A DNA stretch of 64,000 nucleotides, taken from contig NZ_LT629703.1 in assembly GCF_900103365.1 (NCBI RefSeq), forward strand, positions 5,814,501 through 5,878,500. Direction: 5' to 3'. Positions 19,041-26,764 of the stretch are shown here, in pieces. The stretch's first letter is position 1. The number at the start of each line of letters is the position of its first letter. Both the position numbers and the translations under genes were made by a program. The notes beneath the pieces are model-generated. The model made no database searches. It saw only the letters and a program-made list of their open reading frames with translations, and was not told the DNA's origin. Source of the DNA: Afipia sp. GAS231. GTDB taxonomy: Bacteria; Pseudomonadota; Alphaproteobacteria; Rhizobiales; Xanthobacteraceae.

Positions 19041-19667
19041 TTAGAGTTCGATCTGCTCGGCGATATTTAGCGCGTCATCTACCTCAATCCCGAGATATCG
19101 GACGGTGCTCTCGAGCTTTGTATGGCCGAGGAGAAGTTGCACGGCGCGGAGGTTTCCGGTTTTGCGGTAGATCTGGGCGGCCTTCGTCCGCCTCATCGAA
19201 TGCGTGCCATAAACAGCTCGCTCCAAGCCGATGCTTTCGACCCAACGGTGCACCAGCCGGGCATATTGCCTAATTGATATGTGAGGGCTCGCGTGAAGTC
19301 GACTTGGGAAGAGGTATCGAGAGCCCGCGGCCCGGAGTGATGGTAGCCACGCTTCGACGGAATTCCTTGACTGCTCCGTGATCTCGAATTGGACTGGTCG
19401 ACCAGTCTTCTTTTGGACGATCGTTGCACGTCGCCGTACCGTTAACCCAGAGAAAATGTCGTCCAGCCGTAATTTGACCAGATCGCAAGCGCGCAGCTTG
19501 CTGTCGATTGCTAGATTAAAGATTGCAAGATCGCGCTTTGATCCCGCGAGTTCTAACCGAACTCGAATCGACCACACATGCTTCGGTTCGAGAGGCTTCT
19601 TCTGGCCGACGAGCACGCCCTTGTTCCAAGGTTGTTGACGACTGGGGCTGACGCGACATACAGGCAT
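19041..19667 (-). CDS. Short tyrosine recombinase (integrase catalytic domain)
   Basis: 208-aa site-specific recombinase. Catalytic residues are R59 (KLRACDL), a beta-hairpin lysine near 86-87 (QKKTGRP), H156-S-M-R159, H182 (LLGHTKLEST) and the nucleophile Y191. The usual N-terminal core-binding domain is reduced to about 45 residues, so it is far shorter than a phage integrase. It might act with a partner or be a fragment of a longer enzyme; the catalytic set is complete. GGAGG supports the start. It lies between the Lys-rich gene and the IS1182 pair. Confidence 0.85.
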   Translation of the reverse strand: MPVCRVSPSRQQPWNKGVLVGQKKPLEPKHVWSIRVRLELAGSKRDLAIFNLAIDSKLRACDLVKLRLDDIFSGLTVRRRATIVQKKTGRPVQFEITEQSRNSVEAWLPSLRAAGSRYLFPSRLHASPHISIRQYARLVHRWVESIGLERAVYGTHSMRRTKAAQIYRKTGNLRAVQLLLGHTKLESTVRYLGIEVDDALNIAEQIEL

Positions 19668-19777
19668 GAGGGATCCTCCGCCATCCCGCCCACCGCGTCG
19701 CTCTTTCGTGAGCGGTTTATTCTATGACGAGCGACCATTTTGCGCGGTTATGAACGCGCGACGGACCGCTTGTGGCG

Positions 19778-21241
19778 GATATTGTTGATTTAGTCCGCCG
19801 TTGATCGGCGGTGGCTGGCGTGATTCCATCCTCGTATTGATTTGCGGAGGAGCGGGACGATGATGGGGATGCAGACGGCGCCGGCGCAGCTGTTCTACGA
19901 TTTCTGCCTCGACGACCATGTCCCCGAAGATCACCTGCTCCGACGCATTGACCGGTTCCTCGACCTCGAGAAGGTGCGCACGGAGCTGAAGCCGTTCTAC
20001 AGCAACATCGGCCGCCCCTCGATTGATCCCGAACTGATGATGCGGATGCTGATTGTCGGCTACTGCATGGGCATCCGGTCCGAACGGCGGCTGTGCGAGG
20101 AGATCCATCTCAACCTGGCCTATCGCTGGTTTTGTCACCTCGGGCTCGACGGCAGGGTTCCGGACCACTCCACCTTCTCGCGCAACCGGCATGGTCGGTT
20201 CCGGCAGAGCGATATGCTGCGGCATTTGTTCGAGACCGTGGTGGAGCGGTGCCTTCGCGAGGGTCTTGTCGGTGGCGAAGGCTTTGCGGTGGACGCGAGC
20301 CTGATCGCTGCCGACGCCAACAAGCAGCGGTCCGTTCCCGGCGACCAGTGGCCGATCGCAAGTCTGGGCGCCGATGCCGGCAGGGCCGTTCGCGAGTATC
20401 TGGCAACGCTGGACGATGCTGCCTTCGGTGCGGCCAGCGAGGTGAAGCCGAAGTTCGTCTCACCGTCGGATCCGGCGGCGCAATGGACCGGCGCCCACAA
20501 GGGGCACGCCTTCTTCGCCTACGCCACCAACTATCTGATCGATACTGAGAATGCTGTCATTCTCGACGTCGAAGCCAGCCGAGCCATCCGCCAGGCGGAG
20601 GTCGGCGCCTCACGTACCATGATCGATCGAACCGCCAGACGCTTTGGCATAATGCCCCGGCACCTTGCCGCTGACAGCGCCTATGGCTCGGCCGCAAACC
20701 TGGCCTGGCTGGTCAAGGAGAGGCAGATCGAGCCGCATATTCCGGTGTTCGACAAGTCCAACCGGACCGACGGGACCTTCTCGCGATCCGACTTCGTGTT
20801 CGATGCTGAACGCAACCATTACACTTGCCCGCAGGGCAAGCTGCTGGTGCAGTTCCGGCGGACATTCGCGACGCCGCGCTCAGGCATCACCAAGGAAGGG
20901 ACGCGGTTATACCGCTCAAGCAAGTCTGATTGCCAAGGCTGCGCCTTCAAGCCAAAGTGCTGTCCCAACACGCCACAACGTAAAGTGCCGCGCGATCTCG
21001 ACGAAGATGCGCGGGATGTTGCCCGAAGCTTGGCAAACACGCCGGCCTATGAGCGTTCGCGACATCGCCGGAAGAAGATCGAGATGTTGTTCGCCCATCT
21101 CAAGCGCATCCTCAGACTCGGTCGCCTTAGACTGCGCGGTCCGAGCGGTGCGCGAGACGAGTTCCTACTCGCGGCCACGGCGCAGAATCTGAGGAAGCTC
21201 GCAAAGCTTCGAGCGATGCCAGCCGCTTGCCCCGTGCCGGC
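19778..21241 (+). mobile_element. IS1182-family element, copy 1, right end missing
   Basis: The left inverted repeat begins GATATTGTTGATTTAGTCCGCCG at 19778. The copy matches copy 2 in inverted orientation until 21241 (CCCCGTGCCGGC), where the right end of copy 2 starts. About 110 bp of its own right end are missing. GGCG occurs directly before this copy (19774-19777) and directly after copy 2 (22831-22834), possibly a target duplication around the pair. Confidence 0.85.
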
Positions 21242-21443
21242 GGATTTTGTTGATTTAGTCGCCGCTTTGTTTCGGACTCCTCCGTTTTCAGGGTCATGGT
21301 CTATTTTTTGGGGTGTTGTCTCAGGATCGGGCCGGGCATCGGCGCCGATTTCTTTGGAGCCGTCATGCCGGCACGGGGCAAGCGGCTGGCATCGCTCGAA
21401 GCTTTGCGAGCTTCCTCAGATTCTGCGCCGTGGCCGCGAGTAG
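19860..21443 (+). CDS. IS1182 transposase, 3' end fused by read-through
   Basis: Transposase of copy 1. The N-terminal DUF772 domain (DHLLRRIDRFLDLEKVR...GRPSIDPELMMRMLIVGY) and the DDE domain (DASLIAADANKQ, DSAYGSA, RRKKIEMLFAHLKRILRLGRLRLRG) are intact. The normal protein ends at ...PVPA; here the stop codon is lost at the truncation. Translation continues about 66 codons into the antisense of copy 2's right end, giving about 527 aa instead of 461. The tail is unlikely to be meaningful. GGAGG lies 9 nt before ATG 19860. Confidence 0.85.
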   Translation: MMGMQTAPAQLFYDFCLDDHVPEDHLLRRIDRFLDLEKVRTELKPFYSNIGRPSIDPELMMRMLIVGYCMGIRSERRLCEEIHLNLAYRWFCHLGLDGRVPDHSTFSRNRHGRFRQSDMLRHLFETVVERCLREGLVGGEGFAVDASLIAADANKQRSVPGDQWPIASLGADAGRAVREYLATLDDAAFGAASEVKPKFVSPSDPAAQWTGAHKGHAFFAYATNYLIDTENAVILDVEASRAIRQAEVGASRTMIDRTARRFGIMPRHLAADSAYGSAANLAWLVKERQIEPHIPVFDKSNRTDGTFSRSDFVFDAERNHYTCPQGKLLVQFRRTFATPRSGITKEGTRLYRSSKSDCQGCAFKPKCCPNTPQRKVPRDLDEDARDVARSLANTPAYERSRHRRKKIEMLFAHLKRILRLGRLRLRGPSGARDEFLLAATAQNLRKLAKLRAMPAACPVPADFVDLVAALFRTPPFSGSWSIFWGVVSGSGRASAPISLEPSCRHGASGWHRSKLCELPQILRRGRE

Positions 21444-22830
21444 GAACTCGTCTCGCGCACCGCTCGGACCGCGCAGTCTAAGGCGACCGAGTCTGAGGAT
21501 GCGCTTGAGATGGGCGAACAACATCTCGATCTTCTTCCGGCGATGTCGCGAACGCTCATAGGCCGGCGTGTTTGCCAAGCTTCGGGCAACATCCCGCGCA
21601 TCTTCGTCGAGATCGCGCGGCACTTTACGTTGTGGCGTGTTGGGACAGCACTTTGGCTTGAAGGCGCAGCCTTGGCAATCAGACTTGCTTGAGCGGTATA
21701 ACCGCGTCCCTTCCTTGGTGATGCCTGAGCGCGGCGTCGCGAATGTCCGCCGGAACTGCACCAGCAGCTTGCCCTGCGGGCAAGTGTAATGGTTGCGTTC
21801 AGCATCGAACACGAAGTCGGATCGCGAGAAGGTCCCGTCGGTCCGGTTGGACTTGTCGAACACCGGAATATGCGGCTCGATCTGCCTCTCCTTGACCAGC
21901 CAGGCCAGGTTTGCGGCCGAGCCATAGGCGCTGTCAGCGGCAAGGTGCCGGGGCATTATGCCAAAGCGTCTGGCGGTTCGATCGATCATGGTACGTGAGG
22001 CGCCGACCTCCGCCTGGCGGATGGCTCGGCTGGCTTCGACGTCGAGAATGACAGCATTCTCAGTATCGATCAGATAGTTGGTGGCGTAGGCGAAGAAGGC
22101 GTGCCCCTTGTGGGCGCCGGTCCATTGCGCCGCCGGATCCGACGGTGAGACGAACTTCGGCTTCACCTCGCTGGCCGCACCGAAGGCAGCATCGTCCAGC
22201 GTTGCCAGATACTCGCGAACGGCCCTGCCGGCATCGGCGCCCAGACTTGCGATCGGCCACTGGTCGCCGGGAACGGACCGCTGCTTGTTGGCGTCGGCAG
22301 CGATCAGGCTCGCGTCCACCGCAAAGCCTTCGCCACCGACAAGACCCTCGCGAAGGCACCGCTCCACCACGGTCTCGAACAAATGCCGCAGCATATCGCT
22401 CTGCCGGAACCGACCATGCCGGTTGCGCGAGAAGGTGGAGTGGTCCGGAACCCTGCCGTCGAGCCCGAGGTGACAAAACCAGCGATAGGCCAGGTTGAGA
22501 TGGATCTCCTCGCACAGCCGCCGTTCGGACCGGATGCCCATGCAGTAGCCGACAATCAGCATCCGCATCATCAGTTCGGGATCAATCGAGGGGCGGCCGA
22601 TGTTGCTGTAGAACGGCTTCAGCTCCGTGCGCACCTTCTCGAGGTCGAGGAACCGGTCAATGCGTCGGAGCAGGTGATCTTCGGGGACATGGTCGTCGAG
22701 GCAGAAATCGTAGAACAGCTGCGCCGGCGCCGTCTGCATCCCCATCATCGTCCCGCTCCTCCGCAAATCAATACGAGGATGGAATCACGCCAGCCACCGC
22801 CGATCAACGGCGGACTAAATCAACAATATC
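21243..22830 (-). mobile_element. IS1182-family element, copy 2, complete
   Basis: 1588 bp bounded by GATTTTGTTGATTTAGTCGCCG at 21243 and, as its reverse complement, GATATTGTTGATTTAGTCCGCCG ending at 22830. The two repeats match over about 22 bp. It is inverted relative to copy 1 and abuts it, so the two transposase genes converge. Confidence 0.88.
21363..22748 (-). CDS. IS1182 transposase, intact
   Basis: 461-aa transposase identical in protein sequence to copy 1 over their shared length, ending normally at ACPVPA then TGA. It has the DUF772 N-terminus and the DDE catalytic domain described for copy 1. GGAGG precedes ATG 22748. Two identical copies in tail-to-tail arrangement suggest a recent event. 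Confidence 0.92.
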   Translation of the reverse strand: MMGMQTAPAQLFYDFCLDDHVPEDHLLRRIDRFLDLEKVRTELKPFYSNIGRPSIDPELMMRMLIVGYCMGIRSERRLCEEIHLNLAYRWFCHLGLDGRVPDHSTFSRNRHGRFRQSDMLRHLFETVVERCLREGLVGGEGFAVDASLIAADANKQRSVPGDQWPIASLGADAGRAVREYLATLDDAAFGAASEVKPKFVSPSDPAAQWTGAHKGHAFFAYATNYLIDTENAVILDVEASRAIRQAEVGASRTMIDRTARRFGIMPRHLAADSAYGSAANLAWLVKERQIEPHIPVFDKSNRTDGTFSRSDFVFDAERNHYTCPQGKLLVQFRRTFATPRSGITKEGTRLYRSSKSDCQGCAFKPKCCPNTPQRKVPRDLDEDARDVARSLANTPAYERSRHRRKKIEMLFAHLKRILRLGRLRLRGPSGARDEFLLAATAQNLRKLAKLRAMPAACPVPA

Positions 22831-22883
22831 GGCGCAAAGCGGTCGTTCCGCTCAATGGGCGGTTATGGAACCGCTCATGGCGC

Positions 22884-23061
22884 GATAGGCATTCGGCTTC
22901 CGTGCCGGAAGCCGCGGCTTGACATGCGCGAAGGGTGTCAAACGAGCAGCCGCTCCAACCGGGATCGTCAGCACCTTGGATGCAAATGGGTATCGGCCGA
23001 TGGCAATCTGGGCCGAGGCCGGAGCCGCCATCAGCAAAGCCAGAAGCAGAAGGCGGATCAT
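22884..23061 (-). pseudogene. DUF3551-like exported protein, frameshifted and truncated
   Basis: A second copy of the neighbouring DUF3551 gene. The signal peptide MIRLLLLALLMAAPASAQ and IAIGRYPF are in frame. One T of a TTTT run is then lost, so the expected CIQGADDPGWSGCSF continues only in another frame up to GTEAECLS. Beyond that the sequence is unrelated and the IS1182 end lies 54 bp away, so the tail was lost in rearrangement. Confidence 0.8.
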
Positions 23062-23217
23062 TAGCAGCAAGGCGCACGCTCAGCGCAACGTGATCGAATG
23101 GTTTCTTCAACAAGATCAGGCAATGTCGGCGCGTCGCGCCCGATATGACGAACTCGCGGCCTACTGCCACAAACCCGCACCAATCCGAATTTGATTGCGC
23201 GCTAATGCGTCCACGGC

Positions 23218-23499
23218 CTAATTCGGCGGCGGGCCAACGGGAAGCGGAGCGTTGGCGCCGATTTGATCGGTGTCAGGAACGGATGCCGCCGCGTTCGCGC
23301 CGGCCTGGTACCAGGGATTGGATAGGCATTCGGCTTCGGTGCCGGAAGCCGCGGCTTGACATGCCTGGAGGGTGTTAAACGAGCAGCCGCTCCAACCGGG
23401 ATTGTCAGCACCCTGGATGCAAAATGGGTATTGGCCGATGGCTGTCTGGGCCGAGGCCGGAGCGGCCATCGGCAAAGCCAGAAGCAGAAGGCGGATCAT
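23218..23499 (-). CDS. DUF3551-like small exported protein
   Basis: 93-aa protein with a signal peptide (MIRLLLLALPMAAPASA) and a mature part showing YPFCIQGADNPGWSGCSFNTLQACQAAASGTEAECLSNPWY. This spacing of cysteines and the YPFC and NPWY motifs are those of DUF3551, a small secreted family abundant in Bradyrhizobium and without known function. Its start overlaps the stop of the upstream small exported gene (ATGA), suggesting coupled translation. A damaged paralogue lies downstream. Confidence 0.8.
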   Translation of the reverse strand: MIRLLLLALPMAAPASAQTAIGQYPFCIQGADNPGWSGCSFNTLQACQAAASGTEAECLSNPWYQAGANAAASVPDTDQIGANAPLPVGPPPN

Positions 23500-23756
23500 T
23501 TTTCGGCCTTCGGCCTGGACAGCCGCTCAGCTTGGCCCGAGCGATCCGTCCTTCGTCTCGAATCCAAGCCAGGGTCTGGCAAGGTAGGACCGGTCATAAT
23601 GCTGATGAGACCAGGCCCTTGTTCATGGCCCCTTACGACGCTGCCGGGAATGGATGCAGCGGCCCCTGTTCCTGACGTTCCTTGGGCCGCGGCAGGCTGT
23701 GTCAGCGCTAGCAGCGAAGCGGCGGCGAGCGCGGAATAAGCGATATTCGATTTCAT
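23496..23756 (-). CDS. Small exported protein, unknown
   Basis: 86-aa protein with a clear signal peptide (MKSNIAYSALAAASLLALTQPAAAQ) and a short mature part rich in Gly, Pro and charged residues, without a recognised domain. AAGGGA lies upstream of the ATG. It overlaps the DUF3551 gene by 4 bp and so probably shares its mRNA. A copy of the 14-bp directional motif lies 74 bp upstream. The C-terminal part is low in structure and may have been altered. Confidence 0.6.
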   Translation of the reverse strand: MKSNIAYSALAAASLLALTQPAAAQGTSGTGAAASIPGSVVRGHEQGPGLISIMTGPTLPDPGLDSRRRTDRSGQAERLSRPKAEK

Positions 23757-23829
23757 TTGGCGTTCCCTTTGAAATCGTGTCGGTGGTTGAAGTTGGCTCG
23801 CTTTATTGAACCTCCGCTCATGGGCTTTC

Positions 23830-23843
23830 GTCTATGCGAAATC
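23830..23843 (-). promoter_or_regulatory. Directional 14-bp motif, site 1
   Basis: On the minus strand GATTTCGCATAGAC, 12 of 14 bases matching the consensus GATTTTGCATAGTC. It lies 74 bp upstream of the small exported gene starting at 23756 and points at it. Confidence 0.6.
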
Positions 23844-23921
23844 GGCAGGTTCACTGTCTTCCACCGAAGCAGCGATGGAATATTCAGCTCTGCCCGTGTC
23901 CGGTCGTCTGAGCCAAGCGGG

Positions 23922-25571
23922 TTACCCGGCACCGGCCTGTGTCGGCGCCACCCGGGGCAGGATCAACTGGATGCTTGTTCCTTTGCCCACCTCGCTATCG
24001 AGGCGGAGGCTGCCGCCCAAGCAATTCGTGACGAGAGTATGGACGATATGGAGACCTAGGCCGGTACTGCCTTGATCCCGTCGGGTCGTGAAGAATGGAT
24101 CGAAGGCTTTGCGCTTGACCTCGAGGCTCATGCCACAGCCGTCGTCGGAAAAGAAGATCTCAACGTGCTGATCTCCGGCTGCCCTGATCCGGATATCGAC
24201 GTTGCCGCCTTGGCCACCAGGAAATGCATGCGCGGCCGAGTTGAGGAAGAGGTTGGTCAGCACTTGCCCGTACGGTCCGGGATAACTGTTCATCGTCAAA
24301 TCGGGTTCGCATTCAACGTGGAGAGCGAGATCTTGTTTTCGCAAGGCTGGCAGCAAGCTCGTGACGAGCTGCGCGGTCAGATCGCCGAGATCGAAGATAC
24401 GTTGATTTGAATAGCTCTGATCGGCAGCTACTTGCTTGAACGACTGGATCAGGTTCGCGGCCCGATTGAGGTTCGCGACCAATTGCGACGACGCCTCGCG
24501 GCTGACCTCCAGGAAGTCATTCAACGTCGATCGCTTGAGATTGCCGCGCGCAAGCTGTTCCGCAACCATGGCCGTCTTGCGTTCCAGCGAAGAGGCGACC
24601 GTCAAGCTTGTGCCCACGGGGGTGTTGATCTCGTGCGCGACGCCGGCCACCAGCCGCCCCAGGGCTGCCAGTTTCTCCGCTTCGATCAGGGAATCTTGAG
24701 TCTCTCTCAGGTTTCTCAAGGCTGCTTCGGCGGCGTCCCGGGCGCTGCGGATCTCTTGCTCGCTGCGCTTGCGCTCGCTGATATCAATGTGGGTGCCGAT
24801 CCAGCCATAGATAGTAGCGGCCGAATTACGAAGCGGGACCGTACGTGTGAGAAACGGACAATACAATCCATCCTTCGCGCGCAGGGATAACTCCATTTCC
24901 AATGGCGTTCCGGCCTCCAGCGCTTGCGTCCAACGCTCCCGTGCTTCGTGCAACGAGGCAGGCGCAAGGATCGCCTGCCAGTCATGCGAATGAGTTTCCC
25001 CGATAGCTATGCCCGTATATTCGTGCCAGTGGCTGTTGAACCAGAAGATCTTGCCTCCCGCATCGGCCATCCACACCAGTTGCGGAATGGAATCGGCGAG
25101 CGTATGGAACTGGCGTTCGCTGGCCTTAAGCGCCGCTTCCGCGCGTTTTCGCTGGGTGATCTCTTCCGCCGCGACATTGACGCCGACGATTTCCCCGGCC
25201 GGATTGCGTAGCGGGTGCCAGTAGGTGACCCAAGATCGCTCCTCGGTCTGATCAGCGCGCTGACCGGCGACCTCGACGCCGATTACGGGATCTCCCGTCT
25301 TCATGATTGAACCAACGATGCCTTCGACCGCCTCGGCCAAGGCAGGCACGCAATCTCGAACCGATCGTCCAAGATGATCCTCGACCGAAATGCCGCAGAT
25401 CTCGGTGAGACGTTGGTTGATCTGAAGATAGCGGCAGTCGGGCGAGAGGAACGCAAGACCAATCGGCGCCGTATCATAGATCAGTTGCAGAGCTGGCGGC
25501 TGGGGAGGGGGCACGCCGAGAAGCGGTGATCGTTTCACCCTGGCTCCGTCGTGCTCCTGACCGTTTTGCAA
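23922..25571 (-). CDS. Soluble PAS-PAS sensor histidine kinase
   Basis: 549-aa kinase with no transmembrane segment. The first PAS domain is at about 28-145 and the second at 150-268, ending with the PAC-type GTHIDISERKRSEQE. A coiled linker follows, then HisKA with phospho-acceptor H313 (VAGVAHEINTP). The ATPase domain has N-box NLFLNSAAHAF, G1 DDGCGM and G2 GSTGLGLHIV. The C-terminus is normal. It has no receiver partner directly adjacent; the FixJ-type regulator 8 kb away and the lone receiver at 38320 are candidates. A motif copy lies 64 bp upstream of its start, so the kinase gene itself seems to belong to the motif-linked set. The signal sensed is unknown. Confidence 0.92.
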   Translation of the reverse strand: MQNGQEHDGARVKRSPLLGVPPPQPPALQLIYDTAPIGLAFLSPDCRYLQINQRLTEICGISVEDHLGRSVRDCVPALAEAVEGIVGSIMKTGDPVIGVEVAGQRADQTEERSWVTYWHPLRNPAGEIVGVNVAAEEITQRKRAEAALKASERQFHTLADSIPQLVWMADAGGKIFWFNSHWHEYTGIAIGETHSHDWQAILAPASLHEARERWTQALEAGTPLEMELSLRAKDGLYCPFLTRTVPLRNSAATIYGWIGTHIDISERKRSEQEIRSARDAAEAALRNLRETQDSLIEAEKLAALGRLVAGVAHEINTPVGTSLTVASSLERKTAMVAEQLARGNLKRSTLNDFLEVSREASSQLVANLNRAANLIQSFKQVAADQSYSNQRIFDLGDLTAQLVTSLLPALRKQDLALHVECEPDLTMNSYPGPYGQVLTNLFLNSAAHAFPGGQGGNVDIRIRAAGDQHVEIFFSDDGCGMSLEVKRKAFDPFFTTRRDQGSTGLGLHIVHTLVTNCLGGSLRLDSEVGKGTSIQLILPRVAPTQAGAG

Positions 25572-25634
25572 CGGGCGTCCCCTGCCTGTTTATGCCGGCC
25601 GCGAGATGGAATGATTATCCAAGCGAGCGCTCCA

Positions 25635-25648
25635 GACTATGCGAAAAC
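25635..25648 (-). promoter_or_regulatory. Directional 14-bp motif, site 2
   Basis: Minus-strand GTTTTCGCATAGTC, 64 bp upstream of the PAS kinase start and pointing at it. With site 3 it forms an exact inverted repeat separated by 46 bp. Confidence 0.7.
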
Positions 25649-25694
25649 GACCACGCCAGCAGGCCGGGGTCGTCTATCTTCAGGGCCCCTGTCG

Positions 25695-25708
25695 GTTTTC
25701 GCATAGTC
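25695..25708 (+). promoter_or_regulatory. Directional 14-bp motif, site 3
   Basis: Plus-strand GTTTTCGCATAGTC, 70 bp upstream of the small exported gene at 25778. The kinase and this gene therefore diverge from a shared region with back-to-back motif copies. Confidence 0.7.
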
Positions 25709-25777
25709 GGAAATCTGCCAAGCGCTACAAATTGACGAAGAGAGGCGGCCACGCCGACAGGTCCAGGAGGCTAGAAA

Positions 25778-26086
25778 ATGCCTATCTCAATCTCGATGAT
25801 CATGTTGAGTTCGCAGCTGGTTATGCCGGTGGCTGACGGAGTGCCGAAGTTCGATATCGCCAGAAGTTGCAAGCTCGATGTTGCCGCAACGGCGGGGCTT
25901 TCTGTCGATCAATCGACAAAGAGTTGCATCAATGACGAACGGGGAGCGCGGCAGAAACTCGTCGCACAATGGTCGAAATTTCCCGCAGCAAGCCGGGCAA
26001 GTTGTGTCTCGCAAGAGAGCATCGGCGGGACGCCGAGTTACGTTAGCCTGCTGACATGTCTCCAGATGGGTCAGTGGGCCAGGTAA
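25778..26086 (+). CDS. Small Cys-containing exported protein
   Basis: 102-aa protein with a hydrophobic N-terminus (weak signal peptide to about VMPVADG). The mature part reads KFDIARSCKLDVAATAGLSV then CINDERGARQKLVAQWSKFP and TPSYVSLLTCLQM, a pattern I know from a widespread short periplasmic family in Bradyrhizobium with four conserved cysteines. Function unknown. AGGAGG lies 7 nt before the ATG. The last 14 codons and stop lie in the first unit of a 57-bp tandem duplication. Motif site 3 lies upstream. Confidence 0.75.
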   Translation: MPISISMIMLSSQLVMPVADGVPKFDIARSCKLDVAATAGLSVDQSTKSCINDERGARQKLVAQWSKFPAASRASCVSQESIGGTPSYVSLLTCLQMGQWAR

Positions 26087-26159
26087 GCCATCAGTCGGCC
26101 TGGCCTGCTGACATGTCTCCAGATGGGTCAGTGGGCCAGGTAAGCCATCAGTCGGCCTG
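26046..26159. repeat. 57-bp tandem duplication across a stop codon
   Basis: Unit 26046-26102 (GCCTGCTGACATGTCTCCAG...) is repeated directly at 26103-26159 without visible change. The first unit holds the C-terminal codons and TAA of the upstream gene; the second lies after the stop. The period is a multiple of three. Confidence 0.9.
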
Positions 26160-26205
26160 ATTTCGAGCTCGCCAGCAGCCAAACGCTGTAGGGTGACCTT
26201 CTGCG

Positions 26206-26640
26206 TCAGGCGTAGTGATCGAATTCGCTGAGCGCAATCCTCACTTCCCGGGCAAAATCGACGAGCGATACGATGAAGGCGGCCAGCGAAACCATGAAAA
26301 GGATGGCGACGCCGCGCTCGTGTTGAATCTCAAATAAAGCGCTCGCGAACGCGACGATCACGAGAAGCGTGATCGTGATACTGATGATCACAGCCCAGAA
26401 GAGCGCCCTGTTCAGCATTACCGTGCGGCGCATCAGACGTGGAAGATCGGCTTTGAGCCTGGATTTAGCTGTGTCATCGTCGGAGATCGCGTCGAGCACG
26501 ATCGTTCGATCGATAACCCTGTTCAGGCGGACGATCAGGACGGCAAGGAAGGCCGCGAGCGCACCCAGCAGGAATGCGGGCGCCGCAGCCAGCGAAATGA
26601 CGTGCGATAGCTGACTGACGGAGGGCGTATCTGGATACAT
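26206..26640 (-). CDS. DUF2721-type membrane protein
   Basis: 144-aa protein with three predicted transmembrane helices (about 15-37, 78-102 and 108-130) and a conserved central stretch LKADLPRLMRRTVMLNRALFW, the layout of DUF2721. Family function is unknown. No strong ribosome site is seen, but the frame and family fit support the start. It converges with the small exported gene. Confidence 0.8.
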   Translation of the reverse strand: MYPDTPSVSQLSHVISLAAAPAFLLGALAAFLAVLIVRLNRVIDRTIVLDAISDDDTAKSRLKADLPRLMRRTVMLNRALFWAVIISITITLLVIVAFASALFEIQHERGVAILFMVSLAAFIVSLVDFAREVRIALSEFDHYA

Positions 26641-26764
26641 AAAGGATCCGGTCTCGATCTGGAATGCAAGATGGAGTCGGTCGCCATCATCGGGCCGATG
26701 ACGGCGACCGGCATGAAGGCTAGTTCGCTACTGCGAACGGCGTTACGAACCGGACTCGCTGCAT

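Larger units (their letters stand above)
22884..23500. repeat. Direct tandem duplication of about 180 bp
   Basis: 22884-23062 (179 bp) and 23321-23500 (180 bp) match closely from GATAGGCATTCGGCTTC to AGGCGGATCATT. The one-base length difference is the frameshifting deletion near 22985-22990. The duplicated unit covers the signal peptide and most of the mature DUF3551 protein. Confidence 0.85.

Noticed and set aside
25635..25708. Inverted GTTTTCGCATAGTC pair as a terminator hairpin
   Set aside because: Arms are 46 bp apart, between divergent starts, and the same sequence recurs singly upstream of other genes; it fits paired regulatory sites better.
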